This document shows, one piece after another, positions 37,310-48,594 of a stretch of DNA of 64,000 nucleotides. The stretch comes from Planctomycetaceae bacterium UBA2671 (GTDB lineage Bacteria; Planctomycetota; Planctomycetia; Planctomycetales; Planctomycetaceae): NCBI GenBank assembly GCA_002359185.1, contig DEML01000041.1:44666-108665 (forward strand). The letters run 5' to 3'. The notes under the pieces are model-generated. The model did no database searches. It was not told the origin of the DNA and saw only the letters and a list, made by a program, of their open reading frames with translations. The translations under genes and the position numbers were made by a program. Positions within the stretch are counted from its first letter, which is position 1; each line of letters opens with the position of its first letter.

Positions 37310-37468
37310 TGTTTTTTACATCCAACTTGGACTCGATGTTAAGGTGGGGCGGTTTCAGTATTGAAGTGGAGTATTCTTACATTTCGCGAAAGAAACGTCC
37401 ATATGTGTATCAAGTCATGAAAACAGAGTCACTTGCGCCTCGTGCTTGTAAATCGAGCAAATGCGAAC

Positions 37469-38137
37469 TTACTGCGTCCGTCGATAGTGCTTCTCCAGAG
37501 TATGAATATTCGGCAAACAGCGTTTCACCCAGGCCAGACGGATTTCGTCTTTCTCTTCCTCAGCCAGATGCCAGTCCAGATCGGAATTATGCAGACGGTG
37601 CACCAGTTCGTTCAGGCATAGAGCAACAGATACTGACACATTAAAGCTTTCGGTAAAGCCAAACATGGGAATTGTTACGCATTCATCAGCTGCGTTCATT
37701 GCCTCCTCTGATAAACCAGTTTTCTCCCGCCCAAACATAATGGCGACCGGTTCGGTCAGATCGAGTTCAAATAGCGAAGTGGCCGTCGGCTCTGGAGAAG
37801 TTGCAATCAGGCGATAATTCCGCTCCTTCAGAGACTGCAAGCAGTCTTTTGTGCAGGTTTCGGGATTCTGCCAGAGTTTCGTCGTGACCCATTTTTGAGC
37901 GCCGCGTGTAATGTCCCGATTGATTTTGTGGACATGATCGCGATCTATCCGCTGCATTTCCTGAATACCGAAGCAGTCGCAGCTGCGAAGAACGGCACTG
38001 GCATTGTGCGGCTTGAAGAAATTTTCCAAGACAACCGTAATGTGTTTCGTACGAAAATTCAGGACTTCTTCAAAACGTTCGAGCCGTTCCGGAGTGAGAA
38101 ATTGCTGTAGATAGTGCAGCAGATTCTTATCGGTCAT
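37469..38137 (-). CDS. trmH: tRNA (guanosine-2'-O-)-methyltransferase
   Basis: SPOUT-family enzyme that methylates the 2'-OH of G18 in tRNA. It is 222 residues long. The knot motifs are present: ENFFKPHNASAVLRSCDCFG, the SAM-binding VAIMFGREKTGLSEEA and IPMFGFTESFNVSVSVAL. The start is the ATG at 38137. Its closest relatives are TrmH rather than the rRNA-specific RlmB, judged by length and the HNASAVLRSCDC segment. It lies 220 bases upstream of tRNA-His, on the opposite strand. Confidence 0.92.
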   Translation of the reverse strand: MTDKNLLHYLQQFLTPERLERFEEVLNFRTKHITVVLENFFKPHNASAVLRSCDCFGIQEMQRIDRDHVHKINRDITRGAQKWVTTKLWQNPETCTKDCLQSLKERNYRLIATSPEPTATSLFELDLTEPVAIMFGREKTGLSEEAMNAADECVTIPMFGFTESFNVSVSVALCLNELVHRLHNSDLDWHLAEEEKDEIRLAWVKRCLPNIHTLEKHYRRTQ

Positions 38138-38356
38138 CGGTTATTCCTACCTCGATATTTTCCTCAGACACATCATTTCCTCCAGCACAATCGGTGAACA
38201 TTCCCTGAAAATGCGTGTCCTATGGATTGTGCGATCAAACCACGAAAAACAGGGAGTCGCATTCGATTCCATCACTTGAAACCGAGAAGTTTCTCGGGTA
38301 ATGTATCGCTTGTCCGCCACCAGTGCGAACTGGACTGACTGGCAGACAAAAACAAG

Positions 38357-38433
<77 letters not shown>

Positions 38434-38478
38434 CTTTTTTTATGCGCGGATTTATTCTATGTGAAGTGATCATGCGAA

Positions 38479-38549
38479 GTGCCACGGCTCTGTGAGCCGT
38501 GTACCAGGACGTGTCTGGAAAGAAAGCACGGCTCACAGAGCCGTGGCAC
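38479..38549. repeat. Family D palindrome pair (CACGGCTC/GAGCCGTG)
   Basis: CACGGCTCTGTGAGCCGTG near 38483 and its reverse complement near 38527, with a 24-base spacer. The pair lies between tRNA-His and the end of trpB. A single fused copy occurs at 51035. Confidence 0.85.
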
Positions 38550-38557
38550 CAGACGAT

Positions 38558-39790
38558 TTAAATCTCCTGCCCCAGTAGGCGTGCGACTTCATTGACATCT
38601 TTATCGCCGCGGCCCGAGAGGCAGATGACCATCACTTCATCAGGACTTCGCTGGCCGGCGGTTTTCAGGGCGTAAGCCAGAGCATGTGAAGTTTCGACAG
38701 CTGGCAGAATGCCTTCGAGCATGGCTGTTTTCTGAAACGCATCGAGAGCTTCGTCGTCTCTGATCGATGTGTAATCAACGCGACCGGTATCTTTCCAATA
38801 GCTGTGTTCGGGACCGACACCGGGGTAGTCGAGACCGGCTGAAATTGAGTGGACATCGAGTGTCTGACCGTCGTCATCCTGCATGACGTAGCTGTAGGAG
38901 CCGTGAAGGATGCCGGGCTGGCCGTAGGTTAGCGGGCTGGCATGTTTGCCTGGTTCTGGGCCTAATCCACCCGCTTCAATGCCCGTTAAGCTGACGGTTT
39001 CATCTTCAATAAAGGGATAAAACATCCCGGCTGCATTAGAGCCTCCGCCCACGCAGGCGATGACTTCATCGGGGAGTTTGCCTGTCATTTCAAGACATTG
39101 AGCCCGAGATTCATTTCCAATGACAGCTTGAAAATCGCGGACAATTTTTGGGAACGGATGCGGTCCCACGACAGAGCCAAGAATGTAGTGTGTATCGGAT
39201 ACACTTCCCATCCAGTCGCGCATTGCTTCATTGACGGCATCCCGCAATGTTCGCGAACCCGAGGTGACGGCTCGAACTTCCGCACCCATCGCTTTCATTT
39301 TGAAAACATTCAGCTTCTGCCGACGAATATCTTCTTCTCCCATATAAACTACGCAAGGGAGTCCGAACCGGGCGCAAGCGGTAGCCGAGGCGACACCGTG
39401 TTGACCGGCTCCGGTTTCTGCAATCACGCGGGGTTTTCCCATACGTTTCGTTAAGAGAGCCTGCCCCATCGTGTTATTGATTTTATGGGCGCCAGTGTGA
39501 TTGAGATCCTCCCGTTTCAGATAGATTTTCGCCCCACCGCAATGTTCGGTCAGTCGTTCTGCGAAATAAAGGGGATTCGGGCGACCGACATAGGTTTTGA
39601 GAAGCATATCCAGTTCGGCCTGGAATTCCGGATCTTTTCGGGCCGATTCGTAGGCAGCATCGAGTTCATCGAGAGCATACATCAGGGTTTCGGGAACAAA
39701 TCGACGCCCGTAAGGTCCAAAACGACCAAGTTCATCGGGAACCTGCTTGCTGGCGCGCCCAAGTGGGGCTGATTTCGTAGCTTCTGTCAT
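38558..39790 (-). CDS. trpB: Tryptophan synthase beta chain
   Basis: Joins indole and serine to make tryptophan with PLP. The PLP lysine is K103 in NHTGAHKINN, and the phosphate-binding loop is GGGSNAAGMF. The C-terminus has CLSGRGDKDV. It is a TrpB1-type enzyme of 410 residues. No trpA is adjacent, which is unusual among bacteria but fits the scattered pathway genes of planctomycetes. The ATG is at 39790, with AGGA upstream. Confidence 0.96.
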   Translation of the reverse strand: MTEATKSAPLGRASKQVPDELGRFGPYGRRFVPETLMYALDELDAAYESARKDPEFQAELDMLLKTYVGRPNPLYFAERLTEHCGGAKIYLKREDLNHTGAHKINNTMGQALLTKRMGKPRVIAETGAGQHGVASATACARFGLPCVVYMGEEDIRRQKLNVFKMKAMGAEVRAVTSGSRTLRDAVNEAMRDWMGSVSDTHYILGSVVGPHPFPKIVRDFQAVIGNESRAQCLEMTGKLPDEVIACVGGGSNAAGMFYPFIEDETVSLTGIEAGGLGPEPGKHASPLTYGQPGILHGSYSYVMQDDDGQTLDVHSISAGLDYPGVGPEHSYWKDTGRVDYTSIRDDEALDAFQKTAMLEGILPAVETSHALAYALKTAGQRSPDEVMVICLSGRGDKDVNEVARLLGQEI

Positions 39791-39816
39791 ATTGAGATCC
39801 TGAATTTATTGATAAA

Positions 39817-39910
39817 CGTAGGTGGCGGGGGCGCTCCACTTCGTGGAAGCCCCCTTAGTTGCGGGCGATTCATGTTCGGGGGCTTCTCTTCGAGAGCGCC
39901 CCCGCCACCC
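39817..39910. repeat. Family I inverted repeat (GGTGGCGGGGGCGCTC)
   Basis: GGTGGCGGGGGCGCTC is mirrored by GAGCGCCCCCGCCACC at the other end, and inside GAAGCCCCC faces GGGGGCTTC. A copy begins at 63990 but runs off the window. Confidence 0.8.
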
Positions 39911-39933
39911 TGGGAATTTTGTTTCAATTAGCC

Positions 39934-39955
39934 GAGGTCAGTCTGTGCCTGACGA
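39934..39955. repeat. Variant family A element
   Basis: GGTCAGTCTGTGCCTGAC, with a mismatch in the left arm. It faces the copy at 40179. Confidence 0.6.
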
Positions 39956-40008
39956 TTTAGGCTTGATTCTTTGCGAATTATAGTGGTTCAAACTTGAATA
40001 ATAGGATA

Positions 40009-40031
40009 GCCCCGAAAGATTCTTTCGGGGC
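40009..40031. repeat. Family K palindrome (GCCCCGAAAGA/TCTTTCGGGGC)
   Basis: Two perfect 11-bp arms with one base between them. No T-run follows. Confidence 0.75.
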
Positions 40032-40085
40032 GGCGTAACCGCTAGAAGTCTATGGGAAACATTATTCATCAAACTGAAGGCCTCT

Positions 40086-40143
40086 TGTGGACTTCGTCCA
40101 CCCAGATAGCGGAGCTATCTGGGCTATCCATCCCCTCAGGGGA
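40086..40143. repeat. Chain of three short palindromes
   Basis: TGGACTTCGTCCA, CCCAGATAGCGGAGCTATCTGGG (23 bases, here named by its arms CCAGATAG and CTATCTGG) and CCCCTCAGGGG follow one another with almost no spacer. Confidence 0.7.
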
Positions 40144-40178
40144 ATCTCAAATATATCTCCTGATGAGACGTCAACTGT

Positions 40179-40200
40179 CGTCAGGCACAGCCTGACCTAC
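40179..40200. repeat. Family A palindromic element, inverted
   Basis: GTCAGGCACAGCCTGACC followed by TAC. It lies 120 bases before the helicase start. Confidence 0.75.
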
Positions 40201-40319
40201 GGCTTTTTCTATGATATCTCATCTGGTTTGCATTAACAGATTCAAATCGGAAATCCTCGCCTATCGTAGACGACAATTCAGCGGCGAGGAATGTTCGGGG
40301 TTGTTATCATAGCATCAGT

Positions 40320-42305
<1,986 letters not shown>

Positions 42306-42365
42306 AAGAGTCGACTCGCAGCCAAACTCACACCCAATATTTCCGGCAGGACTCGCGCGAGTTTA

Positions 42366-42770
42366 TTACCTAAAGGCTAAAACAGGAAGAAGAGCTGTGT
42401 TTGTGTGCTTCGTATGTTGCTTGGAATGGTCTTCCTGATATTCGGCATAATGATCGCGACAGCGTTTGCAATGATCCAGATGCATTTCAATACGATCGAC
42501 TATTTCAGGTTTAAGCTGATGAGCAAAATAGTCTTTGGAATAGTCAGCAACTTCAGCACAGGCTAAACCATCTGGATGGTTTGTTGGAAGTTGTGTCATG
42601 ACCAAGCCCAGCCCGACTCCTATAATCAGCATCGCTGCCGTAATTGAGGAGTACATGATGCGACGACGGGAATTCACAGACTCACGTTTTTGACGCAGCC
42701 TGTGCGACAAACTCGCGATTTCTCCTCCGCGACAATCAGTCCAGTTATCATGTTTTTCGGGATTTGTCAT
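42366..42770 (-). CDS. Membrane protein with anti-sigma-type zinc finger
   Basis: A 134-residue protein. One membrane segment is at about 39-60, preceded by a basic stretch (HRLRQKRESVNSRRR). A ZAS-like finger follows in the second half: H97, C101 and C104 in HLDHCKRCRDH. In typical anti-sigma factors the finger comes before the membrane segment; here the order is reversed. The positive-inside rule would then place the finger outside. It lies 112 bases downstream of the Crp/Fnr gene on the same strand. The ATG at 42770 has AGAGGAG eight bases upstream. Confidence 0.72.
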   Translation of the reverse strand: MTNPEKHDNWTDCRGGEIASLSHRLRQKRESVNSRRRIMYSSITAAMLIIGVGLGLVMTQLPTNHPDGLACAEVADYSKDYFAHQLKPEIVDRIEMHLDHCKRCRDHYAEYQEDHSKQHTKHTNTALLPVLAFR

Positions 42771-42882
42771 TTACATTACTCCTCTTTCGAACGCCTGTTA
42801 TCTCTATATTGTCATTCGAGAGGCTGAGACTTTGTGAAGTGTCTTACAATATAGGAAAAATAACTAAAGAAGTTTTCATTTG

Positions 42883-43596
42883 TCAGGCCGAAAAGCCTAT
42901 CTCAGGAGGTTTCGCGTTAATCGCCGCGGCTAACGCTTTGATGTTCTTGAGAATCACCTGTCGTCTGCGAATGGCGACCAGTTTTTCAAATTGTAGTTCA
43001 CCCAGCACGACAGTGACCGTTTCGCGGGTGCTGCCAATCAGATTTGCCATTTCCTGATGGGAGAGGCGAATTCGTAATGCGATGCCTTCCGGATGCTTCA
43101 CCGCATAACGCTCTGCCAGTTCGAGTAGCAGGTGAATTAAGCGATCTCGATTCGGCTGAAACATCAGCGATTTGAGGCGTCGTTCGAATTTCTGCCGACG
43201 CAATCCGATCAGTTTTGTCAGTCCCAGTGTGACCTCAGTCTGCTCGGCCATTAGTTCCCGAATCGCATCAGCTCGAATGGACACAATTTGCGATTTCTCC
43301 ATCGTTTCCGCGAATTCTTCCCGCTCACTCTGACCGATGACTGTCAGTTCGCCAAACAGTTCGCCCGGATCGATAAACGCCAGCAGCGCCTCTTTGCCTT
43401 CGGGAGTGATGTGATAAATCCTCACACGACCGCTGACCACAAGTAAAACAGAATCGGTGGCATCATCGGGCAGATAAACGAGGGATTTCCGATCAAATGT
43501 CTTGATTTTGCTTTGCAATTCCAGCTTGCGGATTTGCTCGTCGTTGAGTTGCTCAAACAACTCACAACGTTTGAAATACCAGAATTGATCGTCCAT
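42883..43596 (-). CDS. Crp/Fnr family transcription regulator
   Basis: A 237-residue regulator. The N-terminal cyclic-nucleotide-binding beta-barrel (about 15-125) includes SVLLVVSGRVRIYHITPEGKE and PGELFGELT. A winged HTH lies near 170-225 (LSHQEMANLIGSTRETVTVVL). No cysteine cluster of the Fnr type is present. It may respond to cAMP, another ligand or act without one. The ATG is at 43596. The membrane zinc-finger gene downstream could be cotranscribed. Confidence 0.9.
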   Translation of the reverse strand: MDDQFWYFKRCELFEQLNDEQIRKLELQSKIKTFDRKSLVYLPDDATDSVLLVVSGRVRIYHITPEGKEALLAFIDPGELFGELTVIGQSEREEFAETMEKSQIVSIRADAIRELMAEQTEVTLGLTKLIGLRRQKFERRLKSLMFQPNRDRLIHLLLELAERYAVKHPEGIALRIRLSHQEMANLIGSTRETVTVVLGELQFEKLVAIRRRQVILKNIKALAAAINAKPPEIGFSA

Positions 43597-43773
43597 GCAG
43601 GATGTCTTGATGTGGATGGCGTAGGGGCGTTTTATTTTCTGCGAAAACTCTGTTGAAACTGTAGCAGATCACTGTCTGATCACCAAATCGCTGTCTGAAT
43701 ACGCTTATGAGATTCCGTACGACAGTTTATCGATTGAGCCCGTCCGATTAGACCTTTCCTTCTACCCAGAGCC

Positions 43774-43841
43774 GTAGGTCAGGCTGTGCCTGACAAAAAT
43801 AGACGCCGACACTTAATAACGACAGGCACAGCCTGACCTAC
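43774..43841. repeat. Family A palindrome pair
   Basis: GTAG-led GTCAGGCTGTGCCTGAC at 43774-43794 and a reversed copy at 43820-43841, about 25 bases apart. The pair lies just after ispG. Confidence 0.85.
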
Positions 43842-43855
43842 AGACTTTGATTAAA

Positions 43856-45001
43856 TTATGTCAACTGCTGCGACTCGATCAGTTTGTCCAGTTCATGCTT
43901 CAACTTCGACAGGATTTCATTGTAAGGATAAGCTCCCAGTTCTTCGGTTCCCTTTTTCAAATTCACGAAGTTGGGGGCACACCATAATCCGAGATCCGCA
44001 TCGTCGGTTTCGCCGGGACCATTCACACGGCAACCCATCACTGCAATTGTGATGTCGTGTTCTTTGGCATAAGCAGACATCTCTTTCACCTGAGCAGCCA
44101 GATCGACAAAGGCTTCGTTTTCGACGCGGGAACAACTTGGGCAACTGATGATGTTCAAGCCGTTCGTATTGAAATCGACAACGCTGCGGACTCGTCCATT
44201 GGCGATATCATCGAGAATTCCTCGTCCTGCTTCGATTTCCTCGAACTTGCGATTGTTGGGAACGGTTAACGAAACGCGAATGGTATCGCCGATGCCGGTG
44301 CCGATCAGTTGTTCGAAGGCAATGCGGGTTTTGATGACTCCATCTGGGGGCATTCCGGCTTCTGTGACTCCCAAATGCAGCGGAATATCTGGACGTTTCT
44401 CCGCAAATCGTTTGTTGACTTCCACCACTTTGCGAGGATCGGAATCCTTGAGCGAAACGCAAAACCGTGTGAAATCGAGACTCTCCAGAAACTCGCAATG
44501 ATCGAACGCCGATTCGAGCATCGGAGAAATCGAATCTTCAGGATCGTATTTTTCCTTCTTGGCAGGGTCGACTGAGCCACAGTTGACGCCGACGCGAATC
44601 GCACAATCGTGTTCACGGGCGATATTGACGATGAACTTCACCTTATCTTGCCAGGGCTTTTCGCGTTCATGGTGATACAGGTGCCCCGGGTTATAGCGTA
44701 ATTTCTGGACATTCGGGGCGACCAGTTCAGCCAGTCGATAATTTTCCTGGAGATCGACCGAAAGATTTGCCGTCACCTGCTTCGCAATTTCATTGAGAGC
44801 CTCGGCATCTTTTTTACTGTCGACGGCGACCCGCACAATATCCGCCCCGGCTGCTGTCAATTGTTGAATCTGACTGACTGTTGCATCGATATTGGGTGTT
44901 TTGGTAGCGGTCATGCTTTGAACGGCAATCGGGTGTCCAGCACCGATAGATACCGAGCCAATGCGAACTGCTCGTGTCGGATTTCTCTGAATTTCGACCA
45001 T
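43856..45001 (-). CDS. ispG: 4-hydroxy-3-methylbut-2-en-1-yl diphosphate synthase
   Basis: Penultimate enzyme of the MEP pathway. It makes HMBPP with an Fe-S cluster. The barrel begins IGAGHPIAVQSMT. The cluster cysteines are in NIISCPSCSR and MGCRVNGPGE. At 381 residues it is the short bacterial form, without the long insert of plant enzymes. The ATG at 45001 is taken. ispD is about 39 kb away in the window; the pathway is dispersed. Confidence 0.95.
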   Translation of the reverse strand: MVEIQRNPTRAVRIGSVSIGAGHPIAVQSMTATKTPNIDATVSQIQQLTAAGADIVRVAVDSKKDAEALNEIAKQVTANLSVDLQENYRLAELVAPNVQKLRYNPGHLYHHEREKPWQDKVKFIVNIAREHDCAIRVGVNCGSVDPAKKEKYDPEDSISPMLESAFDHCEFLESLDFTRFCVSLKDSDPRKVVEVNKRFAEKRPDIPLHLGVTEAGMPPDGVIKTRIAFEQLIGTGIGDTIRVSLTVPNNRKFEEIEAGRGILDDIANGRVRSVVDFNTNGLNIISCPSCSRVENEAFVDLAAQVKEMSAYAKEHDITIAVMGCRVNGPGETDDADLGLWCAPNFVNLKKGTEELGAYPYNEILSKLKHELDKLIESQQLT

Positions 45002-45255
45002 TATTTAAATACTCTAAAAAATCTGAATGAGCCAAAACGGCGTAACTGAACTCATAGAAAACGTGGAAAATGAAGCGGGATTCATGAGGATAAAAGGCTT
45101 CCAAGTAATTTTCACTGATCCAGACGACTTTGCAAAGTGCAGGAGCAGGAAGAATATCAGGAAAAGCGGAAATTTAACGACCTGTCTTCCTGAATATCTA
45201 CGAACTTTCCAGAAAGAGATAACGAATCAGGAATGTATCAGCATTCGTTCAATGA

Positions 45256-46554
45256 CTATTCCCGACTGAGATTTGCCCGGTTTCTTGAAATCAACCAGTA
45301 GATCAGCAAACCGACTAAAATCGTCATGAATCCCGCGGCACTTTCCCGGGGATTTCGAGATGCACCTAAAAACGAAATGATCAGTGTTGCAATTGTGAAG
45401 AGGCCAGCTGCCATTTTCTGCCAGAGGACGGTCTGACTTACCTGTCTGTTCAAAAGAACGCTACCCACTGTAATGGCAGAGCAAAGTGATAACGTAAAAC
45501 TCAGGTAGGTCAGCAGTTCACGGAGTGTCGTGACCTGAATAAACAGGATTGATGCAATCGCCTGCAGGCAGATGGCAATTCGAGGAGTTTCTCCCTGGAA
45601 ACAGAACCAATTGGGCAGGTTGCCATCTTCGGCCATCCGTGCCAGCACACGTGGGCCGATCATCATTGAAACTGAGACGGACGTATAAAGTGAAATGACA
45701 ATAACCAACCCCATCAGCCAGGCAAATCCATTACCAGCAATGTCTCCAGCGACAATTGTGGCAATTTGCTCCTGACCGGCGACCTGATCATATGGAGCGG
45801 CATACACAAAAACCGCATTGATGCAAACATACAAGCCGACCACCAGCAACGTTCCAATAAGCAATGCGCGGGGAACAGTCTGATCGGTCTCTTTGATTTC
45901 TCCGGCACAATATATAGCCGCATTAAAGCCACAGTAACTGAATGAGATCCACATCAGACTGGTGGCAAAAGTGGAGAGGGTTACCGAAGACGCATCGAAA
46001 GGGGATTTTGTCGTCCAGCTTTCCCATTGATCCGGAAATTGTGTGAACGACACAGCGATAAAGATCAGTAGTAACATCAACTTGAACAGGACGATTCCAT
46101 TTTGCAATTGAGAACCTATTCGCACACGGAACAGATGCTGCAGAGCAGCCAGAATAACAACAGTTGTTGCAATCAGCCCTGAAGGAATTTTATGGGAGGA
46201 ATTGAGCAAGTCGATAAGACTGGCTTCCAGAGTGATCGCAGCAAACGCGATCGCTCCTGTGAACCCGGCTACAATCGAAATGATGCCCGCGAGAAATCCC
46301 ACTGCAGGATGAACGGTTTTTGAAAGATAAAGATATTCCCCGCCCGATTCCTGAAATTGACGCGTCAATGCTCCATAACCAATTGCACCACAGAGCGCAA
46401 TGACCCCGGCAATTCCCCAGGCCAGCAGTACTAGTGCAGGGCTTTTCAAATCGGCCAGGGCGAATCCCGAAGTGGTGTATAGCCCAGCTCCGACCATGCT
46501 CGAAACGACGATTCCAATCGCAGAGGCCTGCCCCAGTGTTTTTCGATCCGTCAT
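45256..46554 (-). CDS. APC-superfamily amino acid permease
   Basis: A 432-residue transporter with about 12 hydrophobic segments. The N-terminus GIVVSSMVGAGLYTTSGFAL carries the substrate-binding unwound helix of APC carriers. The middle has the ESGGEYLYLSK loop. The substrate is probably an amino acid or amine, but it cannot be named. There is no obvious partner enzyme next to it. The ATG is at 46554. Confidence 0.86.
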   Translation of the reverse strand: MTDRKTLGQASAIGIVVSSMVGAGLYTTSGFALADLKSPALVLLAWGIAGVIALCGAIGYGALTRQFQESGGEYLYLSKTVHPAVGFLAGIISIVAGFTGAIAFAAITLEASLIDLLNSSHKIPSGLIATTVVILAALQHLFRVRIGSQLQNGIVLFKLMLLLIFIAVSFTQFPDQWESWTTKSPFDASSVTLSTFATSLMWISFSYCGFNAAIYCAGEIKETDQTVPRALLIGTLLVVGLYVCINAVFVYAAPYDQVAGQEQIATIVAGDIAGNGFAWLMGLVIVISLYTSVSVSMMIGPRVLARMAEDGNLPNWFCFQGETPRIAICLQAIASILFIQVTTLRELLTYLSFTLSLCSAITVGSVLLNRQVSQTVLWQKMAAGLFTIATLIISFLGASRNPRESAAGFMTILVGLLIYWLISRNRANLSRE

Positions 46555-46704
46555 GAAGGTGTCAACGATCTGAATTTTGTTGCGATTTTCTCTTCTGTCA
46601 GCCTTATTGACATTAACTAAAAATCACGTAGCTTGAATGTAGAAATTGATACAACAAGTATAACGACTTCCACTGAAAACATTCTCCACCGGGAAAGCAA
46701 AACA

Positions 46705-46983
46705 ATGACGATAATCGATCTCCTCTTATTACTTCTGGTCGCTGGTATTTGTGGAAGCCTGGGACAGGCAATAGCAGGCTATTCCCGCACAGGTTGTCTG
46801 GGGTCGATTGCACTTGGATTTGTCGGTGCGTTATTCGGAATGTGGCTGGCCAAGTTGATGAGTCTACCGGAAATTTTCAACGTGCAGATTGGAGGAGTTC
46901 CATTCCCGATCGTTTGGTCAATCGCAGGCTCTGCAATTTTTGTGGCTATCCTCAGTTTGGCGACCCGACGAAGAATTGGTTGA
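46705..46983 (+). CDS. GlsB/YeaQ/YmgE-type small membrane protein
   Basis: A 92-residue protein with about three membrane segments and the glycine-rich pattern of this family (LGQAIAGYS, GSIALGFVGALFGMWLA, IVWSIAGSAIFVAIL). The family is linked to stress response and is also called transglycosylase-associated, although its function is not settled. The ATG at 46705 is preferred; an upstream frame to 46633 lacks support. It is divergent from the permease. Confidence 0.82.
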   Translation: MTIIDLLLLLLVAGICGSLGQAIAGYSRTGCLGSIALGFVGALFGMWLAKLMSLPEIFNVQIGGVPFPIVWSIAGSAIFVAILSLATRRRIG

Positions 46984-46999
46984 AGTGAATCAGGAGTGA

Positions 47000-48310
47000 T
47001 TACGGCGAGCCCGGAGTCATTAAATCGATCAGTCGATTGGCTTCATGCTTGAAACTCTGAAGAAATTGTTGAATGTAGCTTTCTGAGAGAAAGTCGCCGT
47101 TGTATAGAACACCGAGGTGCAGGTCTGAATTCATGCCCACAATGGCAATGGCAAGATTCGAAGTTTCCCGGATCGGAGGCACGAGGGAAATGCTGGTCAG
47201 GTTTTGATCGTTCCAACTAAAATCTTCTCCAAACATGGGAGCAATACGGCCAACATTGCTTAAGACCATACTGGATGCACAGATTGAGCCCGGTATCCAG
47301 TGCCAGGGATAGATCGCTCGCAGTGTATGCAGCATCGAGAGAAACAGATGATGTTTCTTGATGGAATTGGTTTCCTGAACCATCGTTCGAAAAAAATCGC
47401 GGCGAAAATCATCATCGATTTCTTGACGATACAATTGGTCAATAAACGTCATCGTGACACAATTGGCAACCAGATCAGGCTCTTTAGATAAATATCGGGT
47501 GTTGGCGGGCACGCCGATGCGAAAGCGACTGTTTTCAGTTGTCGAGTCTGGGTCGGACAGCTGAAAAATCGAAAGATAGGCAGCCGAAAGCAGAATGTCG
47601 TTTAACGTCCAGTTCAAGCCCTCAATAGGCGGACGGACACTCAGACGATTGACCACATCCGAGATCTGGCAAAAAACGGCTTTGCGATTGTATTGTGATT
47701 TCTGATCCTGGTTTTTCAGATGCAGAACTTTTTTGGCAAGATAAAATCGAATGATCCGTTTGAGTTGATGTTTGGACATCCAGCCGAGTTTTTCTTCACC
47801 TCGGGAACGAATTTTCTTCAACTCGGCTTTGGTCAATTCCGGAGGCTTTTCAGAGACATTACTCTTGGATTGCACGAGTTTCCGGTCGGTTTCCCGCCAT
47901 TCTTTAATGAGCTGTAAAGCGGCCAGTCCATCGACACAGGAATGATGGATTTCCAGAATGATTTCGGTTTGTGAGGTTACTTCAGGTTTTGTAATTACCC
48001 ATGCGCGGAAACCTCGCCCTTGAGTAATATCCAGCGGAGACGTATTCAGCAATTCCCGTTGAGTGGTCGGAGTAATCTTCACTGGTTCCCAGGGAATAGT
48101 TTCCCAGCAGGGATACACTCCTTTTCGAACGACGCGTGCATTGAGCAGCGGGTGTCGGGCGATGGTGTGATTGAGAGATTCTTCTAACCGCCCCAGATCG
48201 CAAGTTTCATCAAAAACAAGACGAGCATACAGCGTCATCGGCTGGTGGGGCTGATGGCTGGTATACATAAAAGATTCAAAGGGAGTTAAACGGTCGAAGA
48301 CAACGGCCAT
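47000..48310 (-). CDS. WS/DGAT-like or condensation-type acyltransferase
   Basis: A 436-residue protein of the chloramphenicol acetyltransferase-like superfamily. The catalytic motif HHxxxDG is HHSCVDG (122-128), and the DFSWNDQNL and TLNDILLSAAYLSIF segments fit wax ester synthase/diacylglycerol acyltransferases and condensation domains. It could esterify a lipid alcohol or hydroxyacyl group. No peptide-synthetase neighbour is present, which favours lipid ester formation (inference). The ATG at 48310 is used; a GTG two codons upstream is also possible. Confidence 0.75.
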   Translation of the reverse strand: MAVVFDRLTPFESFMYTSHQPHQPMTLYARLVFDETCDLGRLEESLNHTIARHPLLNARVVRKGVYPCWETIPWEPVKITPTTQRELLNTSPLDITQGRGFRAWVITKPEVTSQTEIILEIHHSCVDGLAALQLIKEWRETDRKLVQSKSNVSEKPPELTKAELKKIRSRGEEKLGWMSKHQLKRIIRFYLAKKVLHLKNQDQKSQYNRKAVFCQISDVVNRLSVRPPIEGLNWTLNDILLSAAYLSIFQLSDPDSTTENSRFRIGVPANTRYLSKEPDLVANCVTMTFIDQLYRQEIDDDFRRDFFRTMVQETNSIKKHHLFLSMLHTLRAIYPWHWIPGSICASSMVLSNVGRIAPMFGEDFSWNDQNLTSISLVPPIRETSNLAIAIVGMNSDLHLGVLYNGDFLSESYIQQFLQSFKHEANRLIDLMTPGSP

Positions 48311-48594
48311 TGTCACAAACTATCGAATGTTCAAAATGGAAGTTTCCATCAAAAGGGGGATTTCACCGCTTCAATGACAACTTTATTGTAAAGAGATAAT
48401 GAAGAGATTGCCAAACCGAACGCTGTTCAAAAGACGAGTTCCTGCAGGAGTTCTGTGGTAATGATTCGATCAGACATCGAGTTTTTCAGGAAATGAACGT
48501 CTTCCGCTTTGTTCGGCATCGCCAATCACTTATGCTACCATATCCTGTTTTTGATCGATTCCAATAACGCTTTCTAACTGAAACAAGAATTTCT

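Larger units (their letters stand above)
39791..40319. other. Second repeat island, about 530 bp
   Basis: No gene. In order: a family I inverted repeat (39817-39910), a variant family A element (39934), a family K palindrome (40009), a chain of three short palindromes (40086-40143) and a family A element (40179). Confidence 0.75.
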
